64,000 bases of DNA from CAZGRP01 sp964527995 (GTDB lineage: Bacteria; Zhuqueibacterota; Zhuqueibacteria; Oceanimicrobiales; CAZGRP01): positions 31,606-95,605 of the forward strand of contig CAZGRP010000009.1 of assembly GCA_964527995.1 (NCBI GenBank), written 5' to 3'. Both the position numbers and the translations under genes were made by a program. Positions 49,120 to 58,804 of this stretch are shown in pieces. The number at the start of each line of letters is the position of its first letter. The stretch's first letter is position 1. Below the pieces are notes generated by a model. That model had not been told where the DNA came from. It worked only from the letters and a program-made list of their open reading frames with translations, and did no database searches.

Positions 49120-50487
49120 TCAACCGCCGGCAAGCATCTCCTCCAGTCGGACGTGCCGGTGCTGCGTGACCCAGTTCGAGTAATCGCCGTCAAAGCCCAC
49201 ACGTCCCTGCATCTCGCGGATGCGGGCGATGATGGCTTCGATCTTCTCAACCGGCAGCAGGTTCTGCGCAGGCAGGAGTTTGGAGATCTTTTCGATTTTG
49301 AGTTCAACATCGAGGGCGCCACGCCGCAACAGCTCCTCGTAGTCCCGCGCCCTCCAGGCCAGAAAATAGTCCATGACCTGATCGGACACCTGGCGGCCAT
49401 GAACCAGAGAGGCTTTGATATTGCCACGGCCGGTCACGGCGTTGCCGAGCGCGAAGACGTTGTCAAAGCCCTCAATTCGCCCGGTTTCCGTGTCCTTGAT
49501 GTGAAACAGCTCACCCTTCATCGGCAAACCCGGAATCTCTTCCGGAACGCTGCCGATCGAAGCGATGGTCAGAGGAGAAGGCACCGGGTGGATACTGCCC
49601 GGAATCGACACCACGCGGCCGTCGACGATCTCGGTTTCCTGGAAAACCAGACCTGCCAGCCGGCCATCGGCGACGATCTTGTCTGCAGGAACCCGGCGCT
49701 CTTGAAACCGGAACAGATACTTGGCCTGGAAGTTCCGCAGGATCTTCTTGCGCCCCTCGTAGACTTTCTGCCTGCGCTCAGGAGTGGCATCCGGCGGCAT
49801 GACGACCAGCGGCATATCGATCGCCCGGCGCCGGTAGAACAGTGTGCACCCTTTCAGTCCAAGGTCGTCGAGCGTCAGGCCGAAACCCTCCAGAACTCTG
49901 GCGATGCCGTCGCGTTCCATGGTGAAAACATCGGTTTTGTAGCCCCGTTCCGTCAATGCCCGCAGCGTCGTTTCGAGCATGAGTATCTTCGCCACGTCGA
50001 GCGAGGCCAGACCACCGCCGACCACAATGGCATCATCGTGGACTTCCAGCTGCGGCCCGTCATAGTCGGGCTCGTGATTGTGGTTGAACCAGGTAACAAA
50101 GGGGTTCTGGTAGTAGAAGCCTTTGCCAACGTAGTCGTCGATGCCGGGGATGGCCAGCGGGCGATCGCGCCAGGCGCCGATCGCCAGGAAGACGGCGCTG
50201 AACCCCCAGTTCTTGACAACGTCAATGAAATCGATGTCGCGGCCGAGCTTTGTGCGCGGCACGAAGTAGACGTAGGGCTGCATCAGCTTCTCATCGATCT
50301 TGCGCTCCTCCTGGTCTCGCAGCTTCGCATGCCATTTCGGCAAACCGTCTTCGATCTTTCCGTACGGCAGTGTGCTCTGCTCGAAGACGACGGAGTAGAT
50401 CCCGCGCTGCGACAGCCGGTAGGCCGCTTCCGACCCGGCGACCGCGCCGCCGAAGATGCACACGAAATGGCTGGGATGTAGGACCAT
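49120..50487 (-). CDS. FAD/NAD(P)-dependent oxidoreductase, adrenodoxin-reductase/GltD-like
   Basis: This 455-residue flavoprotein has an N-terminal FAD fold (IFGGAVAGSEAAYRLSQRG, where GGAVAGSEA replaces the usual GxGPAG), the PYGKIEDGLPKW segment that matches the PFGLVRYGVAPDH region of ferredoxin-NADP reductases, an NAD(P) fold (IVVGGGLASLDVAKIL), and NVFALGNAVTGRGNIKAS near the end. It probably moves electrons between NADPH and a ferredoxin or iron-sulfur partner. The unusual first dinucleotide motif is a deviation to note. The partner is not in the window. Confidence 0.82.
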   Translation of the reverse strand: MVLHPSHFVCIFGGAVAGSEAAYRLSQRGIYSVVFEQSTLPYGKIEDGLPKWHAKLRDQEERKIDEKLMQPYVYFVPRTKLGRDIDFIDVVKNWGFSAVFLAIGAWRDRPLAIPGIDDYVGKGFYYQNPFVTWFNHNHEPDYDGPQLEVHDDAIVVGGGLASLDVAKILMLETTLRALTERGYKTDVFTMERDGIARVLEGFGLTLDDLGLKGCTLFYRRRAIDMPLVVMPPDATPERRQKVYEGRKKILRNFQAKYLFRFQERRVPADKIVADGRLAGLVFQETEIVDGRVVSIPGSIHPVPSPLTIASIGSVPEEIPGLPMKGELFHIKDTETGRIEGFDNVFALGNAVTGRGNIKASLVHGRQVSDQVMDYFLAWRARDYEELLRRGALDVELKIEKISKLLPAQNLLPVEKIEAIIARIREMQGRVGFDGDYSNWVTQHRHVRLEEMLAGG

Positions 50488-50597
50488 TCGAGACTCCCGA
50501 GGTGGTATCCACGAAACCGGTTCTGCCTGCTCAACGCAATCGTTCAGTCAACGCTTTGCTGCCCACGCTGCATTCCTGAGCCCTCCCCCCTGCCACA

Positions 50598-50646
50598 ATT
50601 TGCACTTTGCATTTTGCATTTTGCATTTTGCCCTCACCCTTCTCCC
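50598..50646. repeat. 7-bp-period array (TTTTGCA type) abutting the assembly gap
   Basis: Units ATTTGCA, CTTTGCA, TTTTGCA, TTTTGCA, TTTTGCC, CTCACCC, TTCTCCC. The last 38 bases before the gap (50613-50650) recur exactly after it (50751-50788). Confidence 0.75.
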
Positions 50647-50650
50647 CCAT

Positions 50651-50750
50651 NNNNNNNNNNNNNNNNNNNNNNNNNNNNNNNNNNNNNNNNNNNNNNNNNN
50701 NNNNNNNNNNNNNNNNNNNNNNNNNNNNNNNNNNNNNNNNNNNNNNNNNN
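50651..50750. other. Scaffold gap of 100 N
   Basis: Exactly 100 unknown bases. Both flanks carry the same 38-bp sequence, so the true gap may be zero and the two contigs may overlap. Confidence 0.95.
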
Positions 50751-50771
50751 TTTGCATTTTGCATTTTGCCC

Positions 50772-51785
50772 TCACCCTTCTCCCCCATCCTCCTCCCGTA
50801 CGCTTCTCAAGTACTCAGCGCTCGCCTCGGGCGCCACGGTGTTGATATAGATGCCGGTGCCGATTTCAAAGCCCGCCGGCGTGCTGATCTTCGGAATAAT
50901 CACCATGTACCAATGAAGATAGCGGACATCTTCGTCGCCCGTGGGGCAGGAGCGCAGAATGTAGTTGTAGTTTGGATCATTCAGTCCCAGTCGGATCCGT
51001 GCCAGGACCTGACGCAGCACGACCGCCAAATCGGCCAGCTCGTCGTTATCGCTGTCGCAGAAACAGGGCTTGTGCTTCTTGGGCCAGATGCGCACTTCGA
51101 AAGGCGTACGAGCCGCGAACGGGCACGCCGCCAGGTAGTGGTCCGACTCGACAACGATGCGCCTCTTCTGTGCCAGCTCTTCCCGGATCATATCGCAGAA
51201 CACACAAGTGCCGTAGGTGTCGAAGTGAAGCACGGCCTGCCGGATCGGATCGCGCACGTGCGGCGGAATGATGGGCGTGGCGATGATCTGCGAGTGCGGG
51301 TGGAGCAGCGATGTCCCCGCCAGCGGACCGTAGTTCCTGAAGATGGTGATCAGATTGATGCGTCCGTCCTTGGCGATCTGCTGGTAGCGACTGCGATAGG
51401 CCTGCAAAACACGTTCGACCTGAGCCACGCCCATGGTGGCGATGGAGAGATTGTGCAGGGGAGTCTCGATGACGACTTCAGAGACGCCGAAGCCGGTCGC
51501 CTTCAGAAACCCGCCCGCCTGGCGGCGCTCTGCACTGGCTCGGGGCTGCAGGGCGCCGTACTTGTTCGGCACCACGCGCACGTGCCAGGCGCCCTCATCT
51601 TCGTCGACGTAAAGCGCCGGTGGCGTCTTCTGCTCGTTCCCGGGACAGAAGGGACAGTCCTCTTCGTAAGGACCGACTGCGTGATTCGTCGCGGTTTCAA
51701 GTTTGAAGTCGTGCGGACGTCGGGCCCGCTCCGTGGCAATCACTACCCATTCCTTGGTGGCCAAATTCTGGCGGAACTCTGACAT
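50772..51785 (-). CDS. galT: Galactose-1-phosphate uridylyltransferase
   Basis: This 337-residue enzyme swaps UMP between UDP-glucose and galactose-1-phosphate in the Leloir pathway. Zinc ligands are in DCPFCPGN (C44, C47), and the active-site histidine triad is in SLLHPHSQIIATP. A second CxxC (CVFCD) and FEVRIWPKKH are present. The ATG at 51785 has AGGAGA upstream; a longer frame lacks support. The last codons lie in the 38-bp repeat beside the assembly gap. Because the family also includes ADP-glucose-type enzymes, the galactose assignment is likely but not certain. Confidence 0.88.
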   Translation of the reverse strand: MSEFRQNLATKEWVVIATERARRPHDFKLETATNHAVGPYEEDCPFCPGNEQKTPPALYVDEDEGAWHVRVVPNKYGALQPRASAERRQAGGFLKATGFGVSEVVIETPLHNLSIATMGVAQVERVLQAYRSRYQQIAKDGRINLITIFRNYGPLAGTSLLHPHSQIIATPIIPPHVRDPIRQAVLHFDTYGTCVFCDMIREELAQKRRIVVESDHYLAACPFAARTPFEVRIWPKKHKPCFCDSDNDELADLAVVLRQVLARIRLGLNDPNYNYILRSCPTGDEDVRYLHWYMVIIPKISTPAGFEIGTGIYINTVAPEASAEYLRSVREEDGGEG

Positions 51786-52010
51786 AGGCTCTCCTACATC
51801 ATGATCGAGCGCCAGCCCAGACACGGCTGCAGCACGTTGCCCCACCCATCTCGGTCGGGCCGGCGCCGCCACGGTGGCGACACGGACGACCGTCTGGGCT
51901 TCTGCCGATAACGGTCATCCCTCTCTGCTCTCTACAGGCCAGGAGGATCACCGGCCCGCTCCTCATTTTCTGGTCAGCCCTCGTTACGACTGCGACTCAG
52001 ACTTTGGTCG

Positions 52011-53192
52011 CTACCTATTCCGGGCGTCGATCCGGCAGGTCTCGATCTCCACCTGCCCATCGGGTCCGATCACCGTGGCATACTCCCACAAATTGACCGT
52101 AGCACAGACATGGCGCGGTGCGATCAGGAGGTGCTCTCCGATGTGAAACTCCCGGCTACCGTCACTTTCCAGCACCGTGTGCTCCTCGCTCGTGCCGACC
52201 ACTCGCAGACCTGGGAAGCTGAAGACCTCCACGGGCCCCTGGTCGATCGCCCAGCGCTTGTGGCCAAGGTTCAGAGTCAGCCGTCCCTTGCCCGGCAAAT
52301 CGATGACCTGCGCCAGGATAACCGCGGCGATGACGAAATGTCCCGGCAGCAAGCGGTCATATTGGGTGTCCCAGTAGATCCATGTGCCCGGAGAGACAAG
52401 CACATCCATGGAAAGTTCGGCTTCTTGCAGGAGATAGCGCAGATCGGGTTGAAAGGTCGGCGAGCCAGCCGCAACGACCCGTTCGATCCTGGCGCCATGC
52501 TGCCGCAAGTCTGAAACCACCGACACCAGCCGCGCCATGCTCTCCCTGGAAATCCGTAGGCGCTCTTCTGCATCGGGGACGTGATTGTGGCCATCGTAGC
52601 CATGCACGCCAATGAAGTGCAGCCCTCGGGTGCTATCGACGAGGTCGTACAAAGCAGCCGCCTGCCCGGCCGGCGCGCCGGTTCGTCCCATGCCTACGTC
52701 TATGTCGAGGAGGACCTCCCATGTGTGCTCGAAACGTGCTGCGGCTTCGGCGAGGATGGCGACATGCTCCGGGCGTGAAACCTGCGCGGCGACCCGCGCC
52801 GCCGGGTGAGAGCGGGCCAGACGAGCGACACTGGCAGCGTCGGCGGGCATCAGTGGATAGGCGACCAGCACGTCGCTGGCACCTGCCTCCAGTAGCATCT
52901 CTACTTCGTTGGGTGTGGCCTTGAAATGGCTGATGCCGGCGTCGAGCTGCAGATGGGTCGTCCAAGAGGACTTGTGGGTCTTGACGTGGGGGCAAAGATG
53001 AGCGTAGCCGCTGCCTGGGGCGATCTCCTCCAGAAGGCGCCGCATCCGGCGCAGATTCTCCTGAACGTGTTGTCGATAGATCAGCAGGCGAGGGGTTGGG
53101 ATCGTCTGAGGGTCTCGCAGCGGATAGAGCACCGGGTCGAGCACGCGAACCGGCGGCAGGCTTTTGTGCGCTTTTGACATTGGATCGCCCAT
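52011..53192 (-). CDS. D-threonine-aldolase/D-serine-dehydratase-like PLP enzyme (alanine racemase fold)
   Basis: This 393-residue PLP enzyme of fold type III. The PLP lysine is in LCPHVKTHKS; the barrel continues with LVAYPLMPADA, LDIDVGMGRTG and GVHGYDGHNH, and ends with APRHVCATVNLW, where H and C bind the metal in DSD1-type enzymes. Two starts are possible, ATG 53192 or 53180, both with weak sites. It would dehydrate or split a 3-hydroxy-D-amino acid. It appears to be a single-gene unit upstream of galT. Confidence 0.82.
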   Translation of the reverse strand: MGDPMSKAHKSLPPVRVLDPVLYPLRDPQTIPTPRLLIYRQHVQENLRRMRRLLEEIAPGSGYAHLCPHVKTHKSSWTTHLQLDAGISHFKATPNEVEMLLEAGASDVLVAYPLMPADAASVARLARSHPAARVAAQVSRPEHVAILAEAAARFEHTWEVLLDIDVGMGRTGAPAGQAAALYDLVDSTRGLHFIGVHGYDGHNHVPDAEERLRISRESMARLVSVVSDLRQHGARIERVVAAGSPTFQPDLRYLLQEAELSMDVLVSPGTWIYWDTQYDRLLPGHFVIAAVILAQVIDLPGKGRLTLNLGHKRWAIDQGPVEVFSFPGLRVVGTSEEHTVLESDGSREFHIGEHLLIAPRHVCATVNLWEYATVIGPDGQVEIETCRIDARNR

Positions 53193-53376
53193 GTTCGGAA
53201 GCCCCCGCGAGCAGCCTGGCACCTGTTCCTTCCTCAAAGGTGGTGAGAATATACGCAACCGCGTGCGAGAACGCAAGCACTAATCTTTTTTACGAGTGGG
53301 ATTGATTTAGCCGGCACTCGTGTTACAGGATATGAGACGCAGACAGATGACCTGATGAACAAATTTAGGAGGGGTT

Positions 53377-54465
53377 ATGCAGTTTCGCCCGCTCAGTTGG
53401 TTGTTACTCGCCTTCACAGCTACCGCACTCGCAGGATGCTCGAGCAACAGTTCCTCAACCCAGAGCAACAACGACTGGCTGATCCCTGCCGACCAGGTGA
53501 TCTCAGGCGGGGTACCTCGTGATGGGATTCCGTCGCTCAACAACCCCAAGAAAGTTGCGGCCGCTCAGGCCACTTATCTGACCGACAACGCACTGGTGCT
53601 TGGTATGGTGGTGGACGGCCAGCCCGTCGCCTATCCGTACCCCATCCTTGATTGGCACGAGGTCGCCAACGAAGATTTCAGCGGCCGTAATATAACCGTC
53701 AGCTACTGTCCCCTTACAGGCACCGGCATCGTGTTCAATGGCAACGGTGTCAGCGGCCGCAAGCTGACCTTCGGCGTCTCCGGCCTGCTGTTCAACAACA
53801 ATCTCATCATGTTTGATCGTGAGACCAACAGTCACTGGCCGCAGATGCTCAAATTCTGTGCCCAGGGAGAGTTGAAGGGCAGCCAGTTGCCGACCCTCCC
53901 GGCCATCGAGACCAGCTGGGGAGCCTGGCGACAGCTCTTTCCGGACACCCAGGTTCTCTCTGACGATACAGGCTTCAACCGTCCCTACGGCCAGGCCGGC
54001 TCGGCCTACCCTGGCTATGCCAATCTCTTTGCACCGCCCCTGTTTCCGGTCGCACGCCGTGACGACCGCCAGCCCCCGAAGGCAAAAGTCCTCGGTGTGT
54101 TCGTCGGTCAAAAGACCAAGGCCTATTCGCTGCTCGCCTTCCAGGGTAGCAGGGTCATCAACGATGTGTTCGAAAACGAACCGCTCCTGATCGTCGGAGA
54201 CGGTCGGCTGCCATGGATCCTCAGTTTCAAGCGCACAGTCAATGGTCAGGTCCTGACCTTTGAGTTTGCACCGAACGGCGGCGACACGTTCCCCTTCACC
54301 CTGATCGATCAAGAGACGGGGACAAAGTGGGACGCTCTCGGGAGAGCCATCGATGGCTCGCTCGCGGGGACGCAACTTGAACGCCCGGTTGCCTACAACG
54401 CATACTGGTTCGCCTGGGCGGTACTCTTTCCCGACACGGAACTGTTCGCCCCCAGCCAGAGCTGA
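53377..54465 (+). CDS. DUF3179-domain lipoprotein
   Basis: This 362-residue protein has a lipobox (ALAGC, Cys at 20) followed by a serine/asparagine-rich linker (SSNSSSTQSNN). The DUF3179 domain follows, with DGIPSL, YPYPILDWHEVAND-like, VSYCPLTGTGIVF and FWFAWAVLFPDTELF-type segments. The family function is unknown. AGGAGG stands 6 bases before the ATG. A strong terminator follows, so it is monocistronic. Confidence 0.88.
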   Translation: MQFRPLSWLLLAFTATALAGCSSNSSSTQSNNDWLIPADQVISGGVPRDGIPSLNNPKKVAAAQATYLTDNALVLGMVVDGQPVAYPYPILDWHEVANEDFSGRNITVSYCPLTGTGIVFNGNGVSGRKLTFGVSGLLFNNNLIMFDRETNSHWPQMLKFCAQGELKGSQLPTLPAIETSWGAWRQLFPDTQVLSDDTGFNRPYGQAGSAYPGYANLFAPPLFPVARRDDRQPPKAKVLGVFVGQKTKAYSLLAFQGSRVINDVFENEPLLIVGDGRLPWILSFKRTVNGQVLTFEFAPNGGDTFPFTLIDQETGTKWDALGRAIDGSLAGTQLERPVAYNAYWFAWAVLFPDTELFAPSQS

Positions 54466-54535
54466 TCCGACACCGGGGTACAGAGCAATTTCGTGCCGCC
54501 ACTGCCTATGAGACCTCCTGCCCCCCTCCTCTAAG

Positions 54536-54573
54536 CGATGAGGCCGCCCGAAGTTGGGTGGCCTCATCGTTTT
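54536..54573 (+). terminator. Strong intrinsic terminator of the DUF3179 gene
   Basis: CGATGAGGCCGCCC pairs with GGGTGGCCTCATCG (one mismatch) around GAAGTT, followed by TTTT. It overlaps the stop codon of the convergent S41 protease gene. Confidence 0.88.
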
Positions 54574-55679
54574 ACCTGTGGCCTTAGAGGATCTTTTCGT
54601 TCATGTCCGCCCGGTATTTCCGGGTCTCGGCTACGGAGATCTTCATGATCCCTCCAGGATGGTTCAGATGATGAGTTCGGCGATTGCAGCAATTGGATCG
54701 CCCGCTCCAGTTGTTTGTCCTGACCGCGCTCGACATCCTCTTTTGTTTGAGCTACGCGGACGTCGGGAGGAATGCCGTACCATTCCACCATGTCGCCGTT
54801 GAACCGGGTAAAATAAGTAACCGGAATCTTGATCCGCTTGCCACTCGGTAGATCGAAAACTCTGTTGCCGCCCCCTCCGCCACCGGTCGTATCGCCTACG
54901 GTGACTACAGTCGGGATCTGTTTCATCACTTCCACGAACAGTTCCGCAGCGCTGAAGCTGACCCCGTTGATCAGGACAACCACAGGTTTTCGGTACTGAA
55001 ACGGCCCCCTTGGCGCAATGGTAGACGATTTCGCGACTCTGCCATCGGCGTGGAAGAAGGAGTACCTGATCTCCGACGGGCAGAATCGACCGACGACAAA
55101 ATCGACCGTCGCGCTGCTGCCGCCGGAGTTGTTTCGCACGTCTACGATCAGGGCGCGCGTGTCCCGCAAGTCCGCGAGGACCTCATCGAATTCTGTTATC
55201 CAACTGCCCTTTGAAAAAGAAGAAAGGTAGACGTAGCCGATGCCGCTCGGGAGCTCTCCAAACTCAATCTTCCGTTCTCCGGCAAGTCGAAGCTCCTGGT
55301 CAAAATACTTCCGCACCACAAGGGGGCTGTAGCTCTGGTAGCCCTTGAGGCGCCTGGGCCAGTCGTAGGTGACGACCGGGAAACCTCCCTCTGTGCGAAT
55401 TTCGACGTGGCCATCCTTCAGCTGAGCCAGAACTTCATGGAGCAACGGGTAGATCTGATCACCCTTTGCCCGCTCAGCCCGTGGCCTGTAGGCGGAATGG
55501 ATGCTGTCCCAGTTGATCCGCTTGAACTCCAGAAACGCATAGTTTTCCCCGACGATCTCACTGACGGCTTCAAAATCGGCAACACTGAAGTCCAACTCCG
55601 GCTGCTGTACAATCAGGTCCGCACATCCGAGGAGGAAGGCGAAAAGGAGGGCCGATAGGCAGCGGATTCTCTTCTTCAT
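54564..55679 (-). CDS. S41-family peptidase (tail-specific protease type), lipoprotein
   Basis: This 371-residue protein has a signal sequence with a lipobox-like LLGC (Cys at 19). The protease core includes VYLSSFSKG, LIVDVRNNSGG and the nucleophile in NGVSFSAAELF, then GDTTGGGGGG. The PDZ domain of many S41 enzymes is absent. The last 30 residues (RDHEDLRSRDPEIPGG and on) are charged and atypical and end inside the neighbouring terminator, so the true C-terminus may have been altered. It overlaps the upstream beta-barrel gene's stop by 4 bases. Confidence 0.85.
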   Translation of the reverse strand: MKKRIRCLSALLFAFLLGCADLIVQQPELDFSVADFEAVSEIVGENYAFLEFKRINWDSIHSAYRPRAERAKGDQIYPLLHEVLAQLKDGHVEIRTEGGFPVVTYDWPRRLKGYQSYSPLVVRKYFDQELRLAGERKIEFGELPSGIGYVYLSSFSKGSWITEFDEVLADLRDTRALIVDVRNNSGGSSATVDFVVGRFCPSEIRYSFFHADGRVAKSSTIAPRGPFQYRKPVVVLINGVSFSAAELFVEVMKQIPTVVTVGDTTGGGGGGNRVFDLPSGKRIKIPVTYFTRFNGDMVEWYGIPPDVRVAQTKEDVERGQDKQLERAIQLLQSPNSSSEPSWRDHEDLRSRDPEIPGGHERKDPLRPQVKR

Positions 55680-56473
55680 CGGGATCCAAAAACGTAGGTC
55701 AGCACAGCAACGAAGCTGTCGGTGCCCGACAGGATTGGATTCCAGGCGCTGATGCGGGTGACGCGTAGACGGTACCCGACCGCGATAGAGACGTGCTGGA
55801 AGAGGAGGTACCGCAGCGAGAGTTCTGAGGTGCTGTTCAGCCCGGAAAGCGGTGTCAATAGTCTGACCGGGGAGGCGCCACTTTCACTCGGGTCAACGAT
55901 GCGTCCTGCTATGGAAAAAACGCTCAAGCGTGACGATCCATGCACCAGGAGAGCCGTCGAGATCGGATAAACGAGCTCAGCCTTGAGTGCCATCGAGAGG
56001 AGGGATGCGAAGGAATATGCGTTGAAGATTGCGATGCCGCCGCCAGCAATATTCTGTCGCCGGAAGTAGACGAACAGCTCCGTTCCAGGCCCGAGGTATA
56101 GAAAAATCTCCCTGGAGAACAGACCCAACTTGCCGATCGGGTACACGTAGTCGAGGTCCAACGTGAACTGCGTGATCTCCGCTGAGACATTGCGGTTCTT
56201 GATCTTGGTCGAGCGGCTGTACTCCAACCCCATCCGAAAGCCGGCGCGGCTATGAAAACGCGACCAGTTGATCGAAAAATAGGGAAGCAGCCCGGAGTAT
56301 TTCTCTCTGGAGATGTACTCGTCGCGGATGGCAAAGTATCCCCAGCCGCCTCGCGCAGAAAGGCCGCTCGGAAAGGCTGATTGATGAGTCTGCCCTGCCT
56401 GCCCGTACAAGTTGCCGGCGGTCATCAGCAAGGCGAACCCGAAGAGGGCGATTTGTCGCTTACCCATCCTCAT
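55676..56473 (-). CDS. Predicted outer-membrane beta-barrel protein
   Basis: This 265-residue protein has a signal peptide (MTAGNLYGQAGQ). The rest alternates hydrophobic and polar residues in short strands (WGYFAIRDEY, FRMGLEYSRSTK, FTLDLDYVYPIG) and ends in a strand with aromatic residues (FVAVLTYVFGSR), the hallmark of an outer-membrane barrel. Start choices are ATG 56473 or 56467. The gene is coupled to the S41 lipoprotein, and the two may form an outer-membrane unit. The family is not recognised. Confidence 0.7.
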   Translation of the reverse strand: MRMGKRQIALFGFALLMTAGNLYGQAGQTHQSAFPSGLSARGGWGYFAIRDEYISREKYSGLLPYFSINWSRFHSRAGFRMGLEYSRSTKIKNRNVSAEITQFTLDLDYVYPIGKLGLFSREIFLYLGPGTELFVYFRRQNIAGGGIAIFNAYSFASLLSMALKAELVYPISTALLVHGSSRLSVFSIAGRIVDPSESGASPVRLLTPLSGLNSTSELSLRYLLFQHVSIAVGYRLRVTRISAWNPILSGTDSFVAVLTYVFGSR

Positions 56474-56509
56474 GAGGACAGGCTCTGCGTTGGTGGCCCA
56501 GCCACGCAC

Positions 56510-57316
56510 TCACTCCAGCCATTCGAAGAAGCACTCCATGACGTCATTCTGGCGCTCGAAGCGAAGCTGAAAGCGGTCGCCCGTTCGCGGCGTCCACACG
56601 TACGACCAGTTGGGGCACATGCCGGCTTCGCAGATCACCTTTCCCTCGTGCTCGATGCGCAGGCCGAAACAGAGCAGGTCACCTTCCTGCCCGGACAGAT
56701 CGATCGGCAGGTGGCTCAACCAACGGCCATACTCCCAGCGCAGCACCGGAAACGAAAGCTCGGTCAGTTTCTCGTCGAACATGCCCGAGACCAGAACGCC
56801 GCCGAGCAGATCGAGGACTTCGGGCGTGACCGACGGATCAACATAGTCGGCCGAGGAGATGACGCCCGCCATCAACACACCGGAATCGGGGATCACCTGC
56901 TCCGGCTGGAAAGTGAGTTGCTCCAGGGCGAAGAGATCCTCATCGTAAAGAAGCTGCCCGTACAGTTCGTGGAAAAGGAGGTCCACTTCCACCTGGGGCT
57001 CGAACTCCTGGATGGGCAGGTTGACCACCTGGACATTGTCGAAGTCGCGCAGGCGCCGGTATGCCAGCTCGGCCAGCAGCGGGTTCTGCTCGACGGCGTA
57101 GACCCTCTTGGCGCCGAGGCGAGCCATCTCAGCGCTGAAGATGCCGAATCCCGCTCCCGCCTCCACGCAGATTTTCCCCTCGATCGACCCGCGATGGTCC
57201 CGGATCAACTGCAACAGACGGCGAGTGCGCTCCTGATCTTCGTAAATACTGATGAAGGCGAGGAGATCATCGACTTCTCGATACCGCTCCTCCGGCAGGC
57301 TGTTCATGATATCCAT
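56510..57316 (-). CDS. SAM-dependent methyltransferase (PRMT/ribosomal L11-like fold)
   Basis: This 268-residue cytoplasmic enzyme. Motif I is VEAGAGFGIFSAEMA followed by the acidic end of strand 2 (VYAVEQNP), as in protein arginine methyltransferase-like and class I enzymes. HELYG resembles the double-E region of PRMTs but with a histidine. The C-terminal half is beta-rich. The substrate is unknown. It is 36 bp upstream of the barrel gene on the same strand. Confidence 0.78.
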   Translation of the reverse strand: MDIMNSLPEERYREVDDLLAFISIYEDQERTRRLLQLIRDHRGSIEGKICVEAGAGFGIFSAEMARLGAKRVYAVEQNPLLAELAYRRLRDFDNVQVVNLPIQEFEPQVEVDLLFHELYGQLLYDEDLFALEQLTFQPEQVIPDSGVLMAGVISSADYVDPSVTPEVLDLLGGVLVSGMFDEKLTELSFPVLRWEYGRWLSHLPIDLSGQEGDLLCFGLRIEHEGKVICEAGMCPNWSYVWTPRTGDRFQLRFERQNDVMECFFEWLE

Positions 57317-57345
57317 GGGTATCCCTTCGCTACGACAAGCTCTTC

Positions 57346-57651
57346 TTACTCCGTCCGCACCGACATTCGCCAGTTTGCCGGAAGCAGGGCGACGATCAGG
57401 CCCCGCAGACTGTAGATAAACAGGACGAAAAGAAAGTAGGGGAAAGTTCGTTGGTCCGGCGTCGCCATGTGAACCAGGGCGGACCAGAAACTAACCGCCA
57501 AAACCGCCCACACCAGCTGCCGCAGGCGCTTTCGCAGATGCGAATCCACCAGCCTGCGCTCGAGGAAACGGGCGTACCAGATGTCGAAGACATCGATCAC
57601 CGCGATCACCAGCAACGTTCCAATCGTTGCCAAAAGAAGCCTATCCACCAC
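57346..57651 (-). CDS. Small membrane protein
   Basis: This 101-residue protein has three hydrophobic segments (about 4-22, 46-62, 71-92) with an arginine-rich loop (RFLERRLVDSHLRKRLRQ). There is no known family. It stands 29 bp upstream of the methyltransferase gene and so could be co-transcribed. Confidence 0.6.
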   Translation of the reverse strand: MVDRLLLATIGTLLVIAVIDVFDIWYARFLERRLVDSHLRKRLRQLVWAVLAVSFWSALVHMATPDQRTFPYFLFVLFIYSLRGLIVALLPANWRMSVRTE

Positions 57652-57730
57652 TTCGACTCCCTCCAGGTTTATGCCAAGGCGAACGCGCTGAATATAAGAA
57701 CCACGGCCCTGAGACGCAAGCAGCCCGCCT

Positions 57731-58564
57731 TCATCTCGACGCGGGTGCGCCCCTTCCAGTCAGAAAACGGCCGAGGCTCTCCAGGTAATCGGCGCCACCC
57801 ACCAGGTAGGTATCATTATGGCCGGCACCGGCAATCGGGTAGAATTCCTTGGGTTCATTCGCAGCCTCAAACAGCCGCTGGCCCATACCGAAAGGAACGA
57901 CATCATCACGCGTGCCATGGATGATGAGCACGGGCACATGTATTCGCCGCACCTTGTCGAGCGTATCGAATCGTGAGCCCATGATCCACTGCACCGGGAA
58001 GGGCCGGAACGCCTGCCAGGCCATGGCGCGCGCCGACGTGAACGCGGATTCCAGGATCAGCCCAGCCACCCGCCGCCGGAGCGCAACATCGGCGGCCACA
58101 GCGCCACCGAGCGACCGGCCGAAAAGAAAGATCCGCTGGCTGTCCACATCCGGACGTGCGGCAACGACATCGTAGGCGGCCTGAGCGTCGAGGTAGAGCC
58201 CGTCTTCATGCGGCCGGCCCTGGCTGCGCCCGTACCCGCGGTAATCGAAAAGAAACACTTGGATCGGTAGTTGCGCCAGTCGGGTCAGATTGTCCAGCCG
58301 GTCCGTGATGTTGCCGGCGTTGCCGTGACACCAGACCATCGTCGCTACGGCATTCGGGTGAGCTACAAACCAACCGTGCAGCCGAACGCTGTCTGCCGTC
58401 GTAAAAAAGATGTCTTCCACTGCCAACCCGTGCCGGCTCGGCAGCCAGTCGCCGGCCGGATACTTCACCGGGAAGTAGATGAATTTCCCTTCGGAGAGGC
58501 GAAGCAGCAAAACGATGCCGACGATCACGACCAATGACACAACCGCGGCACGGATCATGGCCAT
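57731..58564 (-). CDS. Alpha/beta hydrolase (ABHD13/Bem46-like)
   Basis: This 277-residue protein has an N-terminal transmembrane segment (5-22), the WCHGNAGNI oxyanion region, the nucleophile in FGRSLGGAVA, an aspartate in IHGTRDDVVPF and a histidine in GAGHND, giving a complete catalytic triad. The membrane anchor and motif set match the Bem46/ABHD13 group, whose substrates are not known in general. Confidence 0.85.
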   Translation of the reverse strand: MAMIRAAVVSLVVIVGIVLLLRLSEGKFIYFPVKYPAGDWLPSRHGLAVEDIFFTTADSVRLHGWFVAHPNAVATMVWCHGNAGNITDRLDNLTRLAQLPIQVFLFDYRGYGRSQGRPHEDGLYLDAQAAYDVVAARPDVDSQRIFLFGRSLGGAVAADVALRRRVAGLILESAFTSARAMAWQAFRPFPVQWIMGSRFDTLDKVRRIHVPVLIIHGTRDDVVPFGMGQRLFEAANEPKEFYPIAGAGHNDTYLVGGADYLESLGRFLTGRGAPASR

Positions 58565-58804
58565 GGCTCATTGCTCCATGGAGGGTTGCCGAACCAACGT
58601 GCCTTCGAAGAAGCCGCGACCTCGACCAGGAGATTCGGAGAATTGGAGATCGGTCTGGGAATCGTCCCTCCTCTTCACTCAAACAAAGGCCCACATGAGC
58701 CGTCGCTGTGCACGTGCCACCATGAACTTCCGCGTTGATCCGTAGTCGCCCGCGGACAGCGCGGCCGGTTGCCACGCTGAGCTTCGGCTTCTGCGGTGTC
58801 GCGG

